From: Bacteroidota bacterium | GTDB taxonomy: Bacteria > Bacteroidota > Bacteroidia > Chitinophagales > Chitinophagaceae | Length of the DNA stretch: 64,000 nt | Assembly (NCBI GenBank): GCA_016712665.1 | Contig: JADJQP010000008.1 | Location: 62,001-126,000, forward strand | Reading direction: 5' to 3' | Shown here: positions 21,833 through 31,878 of the stretch, piece by piece | Layout: the number at the start of each line of letters is the position of its first letter | How positions within the stretch are numbered: the first letter of the stretch is position 1 | Notes under the pieces: generated by a model | Told to the model about the DNA's origin: nothing | Database searches by the model: none | Seen by the model: the letters and a program-made list of their open reading frames with translations, nothing else | Translations under genes and position numbers: made by a program

Positions 21833-22570
21833 TTATGCTTTTTTTCGCAGTTCGAAATTTTGTCCTAAATAGAGTTTTCGTACTTGTTCATCAGAAGCCA
21901 ATTCTTCGGCTGTGCCCGATTTGAGAATGCTACCATCGTACAGCAAGTAGGCACGGTCCGTGATAGAAAGGGTTTCCTGAACATTATGATCGGTAATTAG
22001 GATTCCGATATTTCTGTATTTTAATTGTTCTACAATAATCTGGATATCTTCCACTGCAATAGGGTCAATGCCTGCAAAGGGTTCGTCCAGTAAAATAAAT
22101 TTTGGATTCACAGCAAGTGCCCGGGCTATTTCGGTACGTCGCCGTTCCCCTCCGCTCAATACATCACCCATGCTTTTTCGCACATGGGTAAGTCGAAATT
22201 CCAGAAGCAGCGATTCTAGTTTTTCTTTCTGTGCTTCTTTGCTCAAGGAGGTAATTTCAAGTACCGCGGCAATATTATCTTCTACACTCATTTTTCTGAA
22301 AATAGATGCTTCTTGTGGAAGGTACCCAATACCGAGTTTCGCTCGTTCATACATGGGCATTTTGGTAATATCCATTTCATCCAGAAAGACACTACCCTCA
22401 TCGGGCTTAATCAATCCAACCACCATGTAAAACGTAGTAGTTTTGCCGGCGCCATTGGGGCCTAACAGACCCACTATTTCACCTTGTTGCACTTCAACAG
22501 AAACTTGTTTTACCACCGTTCGATTTTGGTATTTTTTTACCAATTCAGTGGTTCTAATTTTTGAAATCAC
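21833..22570 (-). CDS. lptB: LPS export ABC transporter ATP-binding protein
   Basis: 245 residues. Powers extraction of LPS from the inner membrane with LptF/LptG, which are not in this window. Walker [18 protein letters not shown]-loop YLPQEASIF, signature [11 protein letters not shown], Walker [15 protein letters not shown]-loop ITDHNV. The LPQE...IFRKMSV segment and [12 protein letters not shown] are typical of LptB. It lies 60 bases after gldH on the same strand. The 21.62-21.83 kb gap after it holds no evident gene. Confidence 0.92.
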   Translation of the reverse strand: MISKIRTTELVKKYQNRTVVKQVSVEVQQGEIVGLLGPNGAGKTTTFYMVVGLIKPDEGSVFLDEMDITKMPMYERAKLGIGYLPQEASIFRKMSVEDNIAAVLEITSLSKEAQKEKLESLLLEFRLTHVRKSMGDVLSGGERRRTEIARALAVNPKFILLDEPFAGIDPIAVEDIQIIVEQLKYRNIGILITDHNVQETLSITDRAYLLYDGSILKSGTAEELASDEQVRKLYLGQNFELRKKA

Positions 22571-22630
22571 CGTGTAAAAGTAACGGATTGAATCCTAATA
22601 TTATGCAAAACTTCCAAACGGGAAAAACGG

Positions 22631-23098
22631 CTATTTCGGTATTTTTTCTAGTCGGATACCCACACTCATCACCTCAGGAAGCGGATTGATCCGCATAATT
22701 TGATGTAATGTAATTTCATATTTACCCCCTTTGCTAAAATGTAATGGGGAGGCAATTAGCATGCGATGCTCCCAAATTTCGTTCATTCCCCGTCCTAACC
22801 ACTTTCCATCCAAATCGGCAAGAGGCACTTCAATTTTAGAAGTAGTGGTGGTGTCTCTATCGGGAAATTTGGTAGTAATATTCAGCCAAATATTCGAATA
22901 AGGGTACGCATCTGTATGTCTGATTGTAAAATACATACTATAGTTTGAAAGGGTATCGCTGATTGAAAATTCAAAAGTGGGTTTTTTCTTTTCGTTCCAT
23001 GCATGGTTTTGAATGGCCACATTCTTTTCAAATACATTTGAAGGCAAGCATCCGCTAAGAAGTGACATAAGCAAGATGCAGATTGGTAGAATTTTCAT
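22631..23098 (-). CDS. gldH: Gliding motility lipoprotein GldH
   Basis: About 155 residues. Signal peptide II with lipobox LLSG-C (residues about 12-15), then the family segment with Phe/Tyr-rich strands (YSMYFTIRHTDAYPYSNIWL) and GKWLGRGMNEIWEHR. GldH is a lipoprotein needed for gliding in Flavobacterium johnsoniae, and homologues occur in many Bacteroidota that do not visibly glide. The ATG at 23098 gives a normal lipoprotein signal; an ATG at 23125 would overlap yicC by 11 bases. Confidence 0.85.
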   Translation of the reverse strand: MKILPICILLMSLLSGCLPSNVFEKNVAIQNHAWNEKKKPTFEFSISDTLSNYSMYFTIRHTDAYPYSNIWLNITTKFPDRDTTTTSKIEVPLADLDGKWLGRGMNEIWEHRMLIASPLHFSKGGKYEITLHQIMRINPLPEVMSVGIRLEKIPK

Positions 23099-23114
23099 CA
23101 GGTTTGTTTTTCGA

Positions 23115-23990
23115 TTATAATGCATTTAGTAATTGTTCTTTTGCCTGTTCCAATTCATCTTTCATCATGACTACTATTTTTTGCAGATCTACATCATTGG
23201 CTTTTGATCCAAGCGTGTTAATTTCTCTGCCAATTTCTTGAAGAATGAAACCCAATTTTTTTCCTTTGACAATTGAATCATCTTTCAGCATCTCCAAAAA
23301 ATATTCGCAATGGTGTTGTAGTCGGTTTTTCTCCTCTGTTATATCTAATTTTTCAAGATAAAATATGATTTCCTGCTCCAATCTATTTTGATCCACTTTT
23401 CCATTTTGATTGAATTCTTGAATGGAGCCATTTAATTTTTCACGGATTCGTTCAATTCTATTTTTTTCATGGGGTGCCACTTGTGCACACAGCTCCTTGA
23501 TAGACTGAATGTTCTCCAAAACATGTTTAGCAAGCATGTCGCCTTCCTGTCTTCTGTGTTCAATGAGTATGTTGCAAACCTGGTCTACTTGCACAGATAT
23601 CACTTTCCAATGCTTTTCGTCAAGGGTGTCATTGACCGTAGACACAATTTCAGGCATTCGAATCAGGGAACTGAGAATGTCTTTTTTTTCAAGTTGCAAC
23701 ATGTCTGCAATTTGAATAATGGAGTCGTAATAGTATTTTGCGAGTTCGGTATTGACCGTCATCGGTTTTGAAACACCATGTTGTTTTAAATAAATATTCA
23801 CCTCTACACTGCCTCGCAGCAGCTGTTTTTGAATCTTATTTCTCAAATCAATTTCATACAACTTCAATAAGGGTGAAATTTTAGTATTGATTTCAAATTG
23901 TTTTCCATTTAGCGACCGAATTTCTAGTGAACATAAATAATCATCGATATTAAATTCGACTCTGCCATAACCGGTCATAGAATGTAACAT
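23115..23990 (-). CDS. YicC/YloC family endoribonuclease
   Basis: 291 residues, the usual length. N-terminal MLHSMTGYGR is the signature of YicC_N; the C-terminal DUF1732 part has the family run RLEQEIIFYLEKLDITEE and EINTLGSKAND. E. coli YicC has been reported to act on RNA. It is the first gene of a probable yicC-gldH-lptB operon. Confidence 0.92.
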   Translation of the reverse strand: MLHSMTGYGRVEFNIDDYLCSLEIRSLNGKQFEINTKISPLLKLYEIDLRNKIQKQLLRGSVEVNIYLKQHGVSKPMTVNTELAKYYYDSIIQIADMLQLEKKDILSSLIRMPEIVSTVNDTLDEKHWKVISVQVDQVCNILIEHRRQEGDMLAKHVLENIQSIKELCAQVAPHEKNRIERIREKLNGSIQEFNQNGKVDQNRLEQEIIFYLEKLDITEEKNRLQHHCEYFLEMLKDDSIVKGKKLGFILQEIGREINTLGSKANDVDLQKIVVMMKDELEQAKEQLLNAL

Positions 23991-24216
23991 ACTGCACGAA
24001 ATTTAGGGATAAATGTAATTCAATCATCGGATGCAAATAGAAAATATTTTATTTTTCTGCCACCAAAAGAATCAAAATGGATGCAATCAAACATTTTATT
24101 TTAGAAAAAAGAGATTCAAATAAATTGCTGTACACTTTTTTTTTGCTTGGTGCTGTCATGAAAAGAAAAAATCAAAAAGGCTTGAAAGTGCTATGAATAG
24201 AGAGTTTTATGGGGAT

Positions 24217-24255
24217 AAAAAAAATCGAACGAAGAGATTCATCCGATTTTTTTTT
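24217..24255. terminator. Possible terminator hairpin with A/T arms
   Basis: Arms AAAAAAAATCG and CGATTTTTTTT flank a 16-base loop, with a T9 run on the plus strand. The stem is AT-rich, but the tract is terminator-like in both directions. Confidence 0.5.
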
Positions 24256-24420
24256 GAATTTATGGGTTAGTAAGCGATATAACCGATACAATAATAGATA
24301 TTTTTTTTTGTCGATAAAAATTTTTTTCGTTAAAAGTTATTAACTCAATGTTGATAATGAAGGTGTTGCATGCGAACGAAAAACGATTTTAGAAAACCTA
24401 TATGATGATACACTAACTAT

Positions 24421-24441
24421 ACCAGCAAAAAATATGCTGGT
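24421..24441 (-). terminator. Hairpin downstream of marC
   Basis: Inverted repeat ACCAGCA / TGCTGGT with a 7-base loop, 16 bases after the marC stop. It has no long T-tail, so the terminator role is weakly supported. Confidence 0.45.
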
Positions 24442-24456
24442 AGTAGGGTGTATGAC

Positions 24457-25044
24457 TTAGGGTGAAATATTGGTTTTAAACATTTTTACGGCGATTGCAA
24501 TTAATATGATGCCAAAAAATTTTCGAATTACCAACAGTCCTGAAGGGCCTAATATTTTTTCAATCCATCGCAAACTTACAAGTGCTATGAAAATGAGAAT
24601 GAGATTGATTAGTATAGCAATTAAAATATTATACTCATGAAAGAGCGATTTGATTGACATAATAGTAGTAAGTGTTCCTGAACCTGCAATGATTGGAAAG
24701 GCAATAGGAACGATAGAACCTACTTTGTGATTTGTGTCTCCCTTAAAAAAGTCCCAGCCCAAAACCATCTCTAATCCTAAGATAAATAGCACAATAGAGC
24801 CGGCGACGGCAAATGATTTAATATCCAATCCTAATAGTTCTAGAAAGTACTTTCCTGTAAATAGAAAGACAATCATAAGTGCGCCGGATACTAGGGTGGC
24901 CCTGCTTGCACTAATATAACCCATTTTGTTTTTTAATGAAATTAAAATGGGAATGGAGCCCAAAATATCAATAACTGCAAACAAAGCAAAACTGGCAGAA
25001 ATGATTTCTTTAAGCGAAACGTTCGAAATGCTGAATTCATCCAT
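24457..25044 (-). CDS. MarC/UPF0056 family inner-membrane protein
   Basis: 195 residues with six hydrophobic segments. The family pattern FALFAVIDILGSIPILISL at the N-terminus and the repeat-like IAFPIIAGSGTLTTIM in the middle are characteristic of MarC (NAAT) proteins. Their substrate and function are unsettled; the early multiple-antibiotic-resistance link was not upheld. It is divergent from pepT. Confidence 0.9.
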   Translation of the reverse strand: MDEFSISNVSLKEIISASFALFAVIDILGSIPILISLKNKMGYISASRATLVSGALMIVFLFTGKYFLELLGLDIKSFAVAGSIVLFILGLEMVLGWDFFKGDTNHKVGSIVPIAFPIIAGSGTLTTIMSIKSLFHEYNILIAILINLILIFIALVSLRWIEKILGPSGLLVIRKFFGIILIAIAVKMFKTNISP

Positions 25045-25100
25045 ACCACGAAGGTAGTTTATTCAATTCAGTGTGTATATTTACACTTCAATTTTTTTTT

Positions 25101-26346
25101 ATGATGACATATGATTATTCTGTAGCCGAACGATTTATGCGCTATGTTCAAATAGACACACAAAGTGACCCCAATAGCACTCCCTTTCCAAGTACTGAAA
25201 AACAAAAAAACTTGGCAACCGTTTTAACACAGGAGCTCAGAGACATGGGTATCGTTGATGTGGAAATGGATGCACATGGTTATGTATATGCAACTATTGA
25301 AAGGAACACCGCAAAGGATGTTCCCGTTATTTGTTTTTGTGCTCACATGGATACCGCTCCTGATGCGAGTGGTACCAATGTGAAACCTTTATTGCATGCA
25401 AATTATCAAGGTCAAGATATCGTATTGCCCGACGATCCGACACAGGTTATTACCACCACTTCACATCCTTATCTGCAGCAACGTATCGGTGATGATATAA
25501 TTACCGCCTCAGGGCTCACCTTGTTGGGTGCAGATGACAAAGCTGGAGTCGCCATTATTATGGATTTCGCAAAGTATGTAATCAACCATCCGGAAGTTCC
25601 ACACGGCAATATTAGAATTTTGTTTACACCAGATGAAGAAGTTGGTCGTGGTGTTGAAAAAATTGATATGATTAAACTAGGTGCTGATTATGGTTATACC
25701 CTTGATGGTGGAGAACGGGGTGCCCTTGAAGCAGAGTCATTTAGCGCTGATGGTGCCACAGTAGTGATTCATGGTATCAGTGCGCATCCAGGATATGCAA
25801 AGGGGCAAGATGCTCAATTCCATGAAAATAGCAGCGCAATTTATTGAGGCCTTGCCAAAAGATAGTTGGAGTCCGGAAACAACTGAAAATCGCGAAGGTT
25901 ATATCCATCCAGTAAGTGTTGAAGGAGCCCTTGAAAAGACCACCATCCGGTTTATTATTCGTGATTTTGAAACGGCCAAGTTGCAGATTCATGAAAATCG
26001 ATTGGAGAATATTTTGAAAGAGGTGATAGCAATACATATAGGAGCCAGTTATGAATTTACAGCGTATGAACAATACCGCAACATGATGGATATCATTAAA
26101 GACTGTTCCTTTATTATGAAGTATGCCGAGGAGGCAATGCAACGCGCGGGTATTGACGCTTTGCCCCATATAATACGGGGAGGTACAGACGGTTCGCGCC
26201 TTTCATTCATGGGCATGCCGTGCCCAAATATTTTTACGGGTGAAATGGCTATTCATTCAAAACATGAGTATGTCAGTGTGCAGGATATGCAACGAGCGGT
26301 AGATACCCTGGTGCATCTGGCACAAATTTGGGAAGAGAAGGCATAG
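25101..26346 (+). CDS. pepT: Peptidase T (tripeptide aminopeptidase), one frameshift
   Basis: About 415 residues, an M20 family zinc tripeptidase. Zinc-site and catalytic residues: CAHMDTAPD, LGADDKAGVA, FTPDEEVGRG, HGISAHPGYAKG (dimerisation-domain start), IRGGTDGS, and GEMAIHSKHEYV with the last His. The frame breaks near 25802, where AAAGGGGC should be AAAGGGC; uninterrupted pieces are 25071-25847 and 25771-26346. The start at the ATG pair 25101/25104 fits the family (MTYDYSVAERFMRYVQ) and follows a TATATTTA promoter-like box. Confidence 0.92.
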
Positions 26347-26380
26347 TATTCGTTATTTTTTTATTTATTTTTTTGAAACA

Positions 26381-26770
26381 TTGCAAAATATTATTCCAAT
26401 CTTATCTAATGAAGCCTTAAGGCCCTGGTTCGATAAGATTGCGCTTGTGCATGAATGTGTTGCACAAGTGCAAAAAGATTTGGGAAGTTATGGTATTCAA
26501 TTAGAATATAGCGGCGTTGCGGCAAATGCCTACGAGGAACTGTTTGTTCAATTGCAGCCTCAGATTTCTTCTCTTTTGCATTCAAGCACTCAATTGATGG
26601 AAATACTTTATCGGGTAGATGTAAGTGAAGTTCAAGTGCAAAAAGCAGTCGAATCAAACGAGGGCCTCGATTTTACCTTAACAAGATTGATTTTATGGCG
26701 TGAACTTCAAAAGGTGGTTACCAGATTTTTACTTCAATCTGATAATGCCACTGTTTCTGAGTTTGACTAA
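26381..26770 (+). CDS. Hypothetical protein, helical
   Basis: 129 residues from a TTG start; no ATG is available upstream in frame. Predominantly helical and acidic, no membrane segment, no motif known to me. It lies 34 bases after pepT on the same strand and may be co-transcribed with it. The coding pattern is consistent with neighbours, so I think it is real, but no function is offered. Confidence 0.5.
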   Translation: MQNIIPILSNEALRPWFDKIALVHECVAQVQKDLGSYGIQLEYSGVAANAYEELFVQLQPQISSLLHSSTQLMEILYRVDVSEVQVQKAVESNEGLDFTLTRLILWRELQKVVTRFLLQSDNATVSEFD

Positions 26771-26834
26771 GTAGTACTAAATTGTCCAATTACTTAGGGA
26801 GCCAAAGTCGTTCTGAACATTGTACTACATTCTA

Positions 26835-28415
26835 TTATTTCAAAAATATTTTGCCGCTTGAAACCTTTCTGCCTGCCTGAATGGTGTACATATAGATACC
26901 TGAGGGCATTTTGTTTCCACGCGCATCGCAGCCATTCCACGTATGACGTTGAAAGCCGGGCGTTTCTATTTTTCCGGAAATGTCTGCCACTGGCTGACCT
27001 TGCAGATTCATGATGTTGATGGACACAAATTGGGTGGTATTCAATTTGTAGTCGATATGAAGGAAGTCATCGGTGGGATTGGGATAAATTTTGATTGTGC
27101 TTACGGTTTGATCCCGATCTGTATTTGAAGTAGGGGCAAACAATGGGTCATTCTGGAGGAGCGAATCAATATTTATATTTTCATCTCCGGGTTGATATAA
27201 AGTATATAAGTAGCTATCAAAAAGCATTTCATCGAAGGTATTAGTACCCGGTAAAACAGGGCTATTATGATCAGGAGTATGTGGATTGTTAATGGTATTG
27301 TCAAAAATGTGCGATGCATACAGATGATATCCTGCCGGCACTTTTACCATTTTTTTGAATGTGTATTGCATTTGCCAATGAAAATCCCATTCGTTAATTC
27401 GAATTAAGGGTAGGGTATCATTGTTGTTATAAGCATAATTAAGGATAGACGTACAGGTTTTATGCGAATGTGGAAACGCACCGTACAACGATACATTTAC
27501 CGGTAGTCCATTGTTACCGGGTGGATACTTTTGCCCTACCGTTACACTTGCATTGGCAGGGACAAAGAAATTCCAATTTTGAAGAACAGTTTCAAAATAC
27601 ATATCGCGAATGCCGGATTCACCTATCGGATAAAAGTATATACGTAGTTGTGAGCTATCCTGTTGCCCTGCTGTACCTTCTTGTACATGAATCTGGAAAG
27701 ACATTTTTGAACCTGCTTTTAATCTAAATCCAAATTTGGCGGGAGCAATACCAGGTAGCACGGTTGGGCCCATGCCGGGTGCATAATCTCCAATTCCAAT
27801 TTGACCTTGTTGATTAAAACAATTCCCTGAAAAGTCATCTACAGCGTTTCCCGTTGTGTCGATTGTAATTACGGCGTGATGAATGATGGGTGCATTTCCG
27901 GGTACAAATTCAAACGCCCTAATATAGCGGTCCTGCAATAGACCGATGGGTACATTCATACAGTAGTAATGATCCGATGCAGTAGCCGTGCTGATAAATT
28001 TTGGTAAATTAAGTATTAAATCAGGAGTGCCGCCTAATTGTGTAGCATTATAAATTGGAAGGGGTGGCGCTAGGGTGGTATCGCCTGCCAGCATTCCATT
28101 ATTGATCCAATCAATCAAAAGTGTTTTATCGGACTGGCTTACAATCCGTTCATGAACATAATTTTTGTAGAGGGGGTCAGCAGGCCATGGTGGCATATGA
28201 TTGGACTGTACCGCAGATACGATGGAACTACCCCAAGGTAAAACGTCACTATAAGATGTCAGTGGAAATCCGATACTGCCGCTGCGGTGACAATCATTAC
28301 AATTTTCAATAAAAACAGGAACTACATCTTTGTAGGTTGTTTGAGCATTTGCTGTAGATCGGTTAAAGAGCAAAACGCTGAGGAAGCAAATGGTAATTAA
28401 AATCGAATTTTTCAT
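26835..28415 (-). CDS. PHM-like copper monooxygenase with N-terminal CxxCH and T9SS type A signal
   Basis: 526 residues. Signal peptide ending TANAQ; then a short c-type cytochrome-like segment with haem motif CNDCH and HMPPWPADP; then a domain resembling copper type II, ascorbate-dependent monooxygenases. In that domain the His pair IIHHAVI, the His in FQIHVQEG and the HxH in FPHSHKTC are placed as in the copper sites of peptidylglycine hydroxylating enzymes. The C-terminus is a T9SS type A sorting domain (IKIYPNPTDDFLHIDY, GIYMYTIQAG, KIFLK). It should be a secreted or surface oxidoreductase; the substrate is unknown. Domain roles are inferred from motif spacing. Confidence 0.75.
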   Translation of the reverse strand: MKNSILITICFLSVLLFNRSTANAQTTYKDVVPVFIENCNDCHRSGSIGFPLTSYSDVLPWGSSIVSAVQSNHMPPWPADPLYKNYVHERIVSQSDKTLLIDWINNGMLAGDTTLAPPLPIYNATQLGGTPDLILNLPKFISTATASDHYYCMNVPIGLLQDRYIRAFEFVPGNAPIIHHAVITIDTTGNAVDDFSGNCFNQQGQIGIGDYAPGMGPTVLPGIAPAKFGFRLKAGSKMSFQIHVQEGTAGQQDSSQLRIYFYPIGESGIRDMYFETVLQNWNFFVPANASVTVGQKYPPGNNGLPVNVSLYGAFPHSHKTCTSILNYAYNNNDTLPLIRINEWDFHWQMQYTFKKMVKVPAGYHLYASHIFDNTINNPHTPDHNSPVLPGTNTFDEMLFDSYLYTLYQPGDENINIDSLLQNDPLFAPTSNTDRDQTVSTIKIYPNPTDDFLHIDYKLNTTQFVSINIMNLQGQPVADISGKIETPGFQRHTWNGCDARGNKMPSGIYMYTIQAGRKVSSGKIFLK

Positions 28416-28621
28416 AGTATTTGTAGTTAGAAATTGTATTGAATTGGATTACAGGATTGTCTGTCGGAAGAATGTTCGAAACAAATGTATTTAAAAGATT
28501 TTAAATAGTTTCATCTATGGTATGAAAATAGTGTCAACACAGACGGTTTATTTACGTGATGTTACCCTGTTGCAAATTGGTAATAATGTATTGGTGTCGG
28601 ACTGCCATCATAATCCGTCTA

Positions 28622-31017
28622 TTAAAATGGATACCCAATTGCGATATTCCAAATACCGTCACGATACCTTAATTTATTAAATGAAAATCCATAATTATCG
28701 GGTTCTTGTGGATTTTTGATGGGGTATCCCAGATCCAATCGAAGCACAAAAAACGAAAAATCAAAACGGAGACCTGCACCTGCAGAAATGGCCAAATCGC
28801 GCCCAAAGTAATTAATGTCAAATTCACCACCTTGGATATCCTTACTTTTATTAAACAGCCAGATATTTCCCATATCGGCAAACAGAGCGCCCTTTATATT
28901 AATAACACCTGAAAATAGTTTCAGCAAATTCATTCGGTATTCGGTATTTACCTCAAATTTCAAGTCACCGGTTCGATCAATATATGTGGAGTTTTGTGTG
29001 GTGTCAGTAGATCGTCCCGGTCCTAATGTCCGTGCACGCCAACCCCTATTGCTAAAGGCACCTCCTGCAGAATATCGTTTGATATAAGGCAATACTTCAC
29101 TAGCACCCACTGGTACGCCTATGCCTATCATAGCTCTGCTCGCCCATTCACTTTTATTGTTTCGTATATATCTACGTAAATCAGCCTCCAATTTTAGATA
29201 TTGCGCAATCGGTTGAATATTTTATTGGAAATTTCATGGTAGAGGTAATTAACGCCTCTGAGTATGGCACCGGCTTCTTCAAAAGAAATTCGCAACGCAG
29301 TACTATTTTTCAGTTGATTGGTCGGATTGCTTTTAAAATCAAATGTGACGTTTTCGCCGTAAATGGTATTATCAGAAAAAATATTTTTAAGATAATTATT
29401 ATTCTCAATTTTAGTCTTGAATGTATTACTTAAGAGTTTTTCCGGTACTTTGGTGATGGTAAGAAAGGAAGGATTGAGTCGCCATTGCTTTTTGTTAGTT
29501 TCCTTCCAGGTATAGCCAAAACTACCGGTCGCATTGGTCACGGTATAGTTTTGAATACGTTGTATCAATGTATAATTCAATGAAAAAATGGTATACGGGA
29601 TAGTCTTTTTATTAAAAATATTTTGCTTAAAGGGAAGTATAAATTTGGGAAAGGTAAATTCGGACGTTACACTAGCATTGCTACCAGAAAGATATAACCT
29701 CTTGGTGTCGTATAGTAAGGCATCATTTCGAAATTCAGTAGAGTAGGACCCCCTTAGTAGCACTTGATTGGCTCCATTAAACAAATTTCTATTTCGGTAA
29801 ATGATACTACCTCCAAATCCTAGAAAATAATCACCGTCACTCGTGCTGATATCTCCCAATAGGGTAGCGTCCATTTTAGCGGTGGTATTTAATACGATAT
29901 AGCAATTCAGTAAACCCGGCTCACCCGGAATTTTCTCAAAACGAATATTTACAAATTGAAATACCCCCAGTTGGTTTAAACGGTTGATGGTGGCTTCTTG
30001 GTCGGTGGTATTGAAATCGGCACCGGGTTGTATAAAGATATTTCGGGTAATTACTTTTCGATTAAGGGGAAGCGTTCGATATTTGAAATGGATATTATCG
30101 AGCATATTATTGGTTTCGGGCACATTTTTATCCCTAGCATAGGTATCATTAATTTCAACAAAGATATTTTTATATTTATAGGTTTGGACATAGGAACTGT
30201 CCTTGGTTTTTTCTAATTTAATAGTAATATTAATGGTAGTGTTTTCTTTTATTTCTGAAACAAAATTTTGCGATTGAGTAAAGGGATCTTCCATTAAATT
30301 AATGATGGTTTTCCGATCTGTGGTATCAATGATAAAACTGATATTGTCCATTTTGAAGTCGTAGAGTCCGCTATTTCTAAAAATTTTGTATAGCCGTTCT
30401 TTTTCTAAACCACAGCTAAAATTAGTAAAGGGTAGGCCTTTGCGAATAAAGCTGTTGGTATTATTGGTATTAATTAGAAATCGTAAATTTGCGTCTTCTG
30501 TTTCGGTAGTAACTTTGTCAATAATATAGTTTTTTCCAGCGTTGATGGTATACTTGATATCATTGATTTTTGGGTCTTTTGTAGGAACAATTTCACTTTC
30601 TACGGTGGCATAAAAATACCCTTGATTAATCATGAATTGTTTCATATTGATTTCGGATTTCCGAACTAAAATGGTATCAATCAAGCTGGGAGCCTCTATT
30701 TTATGCTTTAATATTTTATCATTCAGTGAATCTTTTTTATATTTTGAAAATTTATTATTGTATTTCCAAAGTTTAAATTTGGGCATTATTTCCAAATCAA
30801 GCAAATGGGTATTGGGTTTGGGTTGGGCATATGCCATTACGGCACTTTCAAATTCGCCTTTATATTTTATTGGCTTTTGCGTTTTGAGTTGTAAACTGTT
30901 TTTTCCCACCAAAATTTGATTTTCGGTTAGGTGTTTGGTATAGTTACACGCACTAAAAAAGATTCCCAACAGTTGGAGCAGAATAAAATACAGTATGTGG
31001 TTTTTCGTTTTTGACAC
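28622..31017 (-). CDS. tamL: TamL-type BamA/TamA outer-membrane assembly lipoprotein (one frameshift)
   Basis: About 799 residues. A lipoprotein signal (ILLQLLGIFFSAC) is followed by NYTKHLTENQILVGKN, POTRA-like domains, and a C-terminal Omp85 barrel with the characteristic GAFSNRGWRARTLGPG loop 6 (RGW in place of VRGF) and a terminal aromatic residue (IAIGYPF). In Bacteroidota, TamL replaces TamA and works with TamB in envelope assembly. The frame breaks near 29220, where AATAAAATATT should carry one more A; uninterrupted pieces are 29194-31017 and 28622-29191. It is divergent from the RNA methyltransferase with only 16 bases between starts. Confidence 0.88.
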
Positions 31018-31033
31018 TATCTTTATCCCCTAT

Positions 31034-31762
31034 ATGATTTCGAAAGCGCAAGTTAAACATATTCGCTCATTAGATAGCAAAAAAATGCGCTATGACTGTA
31101 AACAATTCATTGTGGAAGGTAGTAAAATGGTGCAGGAATTAGTAAAGTCGAATTTTCAAATAGTGGCGATTTATGGTACCAAAGTCTGGCGAGAAGAATA
31201 TCTCACTTCAAACGAAGCTGCAGTCGAATATTTTGAAATTACCGATGCGGATCTGAGACGTATCAGTAATTTTACCACCCCGAATGAGGTACTGGCCATT
31301 GTGCAACTTCCCGATTTGCCACTGGCACACGAAGGGGGCATTACCCTTGCTTTAGATAATATTCAAGACCCCGGTAACTTGGGTAGTATCATCCGGATTG
31401 CGGATTGGTATGGCGTTTCAAGTGTTGTTTGCAATACAAAATCTGTTGATTTCTTTAATCATAAAGTGTTGCAAGCTAGTATGGGTAGTATTTTTAATGT
31501 GCCTTGTATGACAATTGATTTACGAGATTATTTTTTATCACAAAAGGAACGAGAAACGTATGCCTGTGTTTTGAATGGCGACGATATTCATACGTGTCCT
31601 AAAATAAGCGAAGGGATTCTTGTAATAGGTAATGAATCCAATGGAGTGAGTGCTGAACTTCTTGAATTATGTTCGCACCGAATCACGATTCCTAAAAAAG
31701 GCAGGGCCGAGAGTTTAAATGCTGCTGTTGCTGCTGGAATTGTGTGTGATGTCTTAATATAA
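31034..31762 (+). CDS. TrmH/SpoU family RNA 2'-O-methyltransferase
   Basis: 242 residues. An N-terminal substrate-binding domain (FIVEGSKMVQELVKS) precedes the SPOUT knot with its three motifs: DNIQDPGNLGSIIRIADW, VIGNESNGVSAELL and IPKKGRAESLNAAVAAGI. It methylates a ribose in rRNA or tRNA using SAM; the site cannot be told. The ATG at 31034 is preferred; an ATG at 30995 would overlap the divergent tamL start. Confidence 0.9.
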   Translation: MISKAQVKHIRSLDSKKMRYDCKQFIVEGSKMVQELVKSNFQIVAIYGTKVWREEYLTSNEAAVEYFEITDADLRRISNFTTPNEVLAIVQLPDLPLAHEGGITLALDNIQDPGNLGSIIRIADWYGVSSVVCNTKSVDFFNHKVLQASMGSIFNVPCMTIDLRDYFLSQKERETYACVLNGDDIHTCPKISEGILVIGNESNGVSAELLELCSHRITIPKKGRAESLNAAVAAGIVCDVLI

Positions 31763-31794
31763 AAATTACTGCTTCGGTTATTAAAAAGTTATTC

Positions 31795-31802
31795 TATTTT
31801 TG
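31795..31802 (+). promoter_or_regulatory. -7 box TATTTTTG before the DUF4476 gene
   Basis: Matches TAnnTTTG and lies 76 bases upstream of the next start. No clear -33 element was found. Confidence 0.4.
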
Positions 31803-31878
31803 CGCGATAAACCACCACTTGTCATTCAATGTCGAAATGAACATGGAGCGCTTCGCAAAAAATTAAAAACGTTATCTA

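Larger units (their letters stand above)
23991..24456. other. 466-base gap rich in A/T runs, with two hairpins
   Basis: No clear gene. It contains many A and T tracts of 7-10 bases. A 39-codon plus-strand frame starts at 24077 (MDAIKHFILEKRDSNKLLY) and a 25-codon one starts near 24192; both are too short and featureless to call. Two hairpins are listed separately. Confidence 0.4.

Noticed and set aside
24077..24196. A 39-codon plus-strand frame (MDAIKHFILEKRDSNKLL) in the gap after yicC
   Set aside because: Too short, surrounded by A/T tracts; could be a real peptide but nothing supports it.
23991..24456. Replication origin in the A/T-rich gap
   Set aside because: No DnaA-box cluster (TTATCCACA-like) and no dnaA, dnaN or gyrB neighbour.
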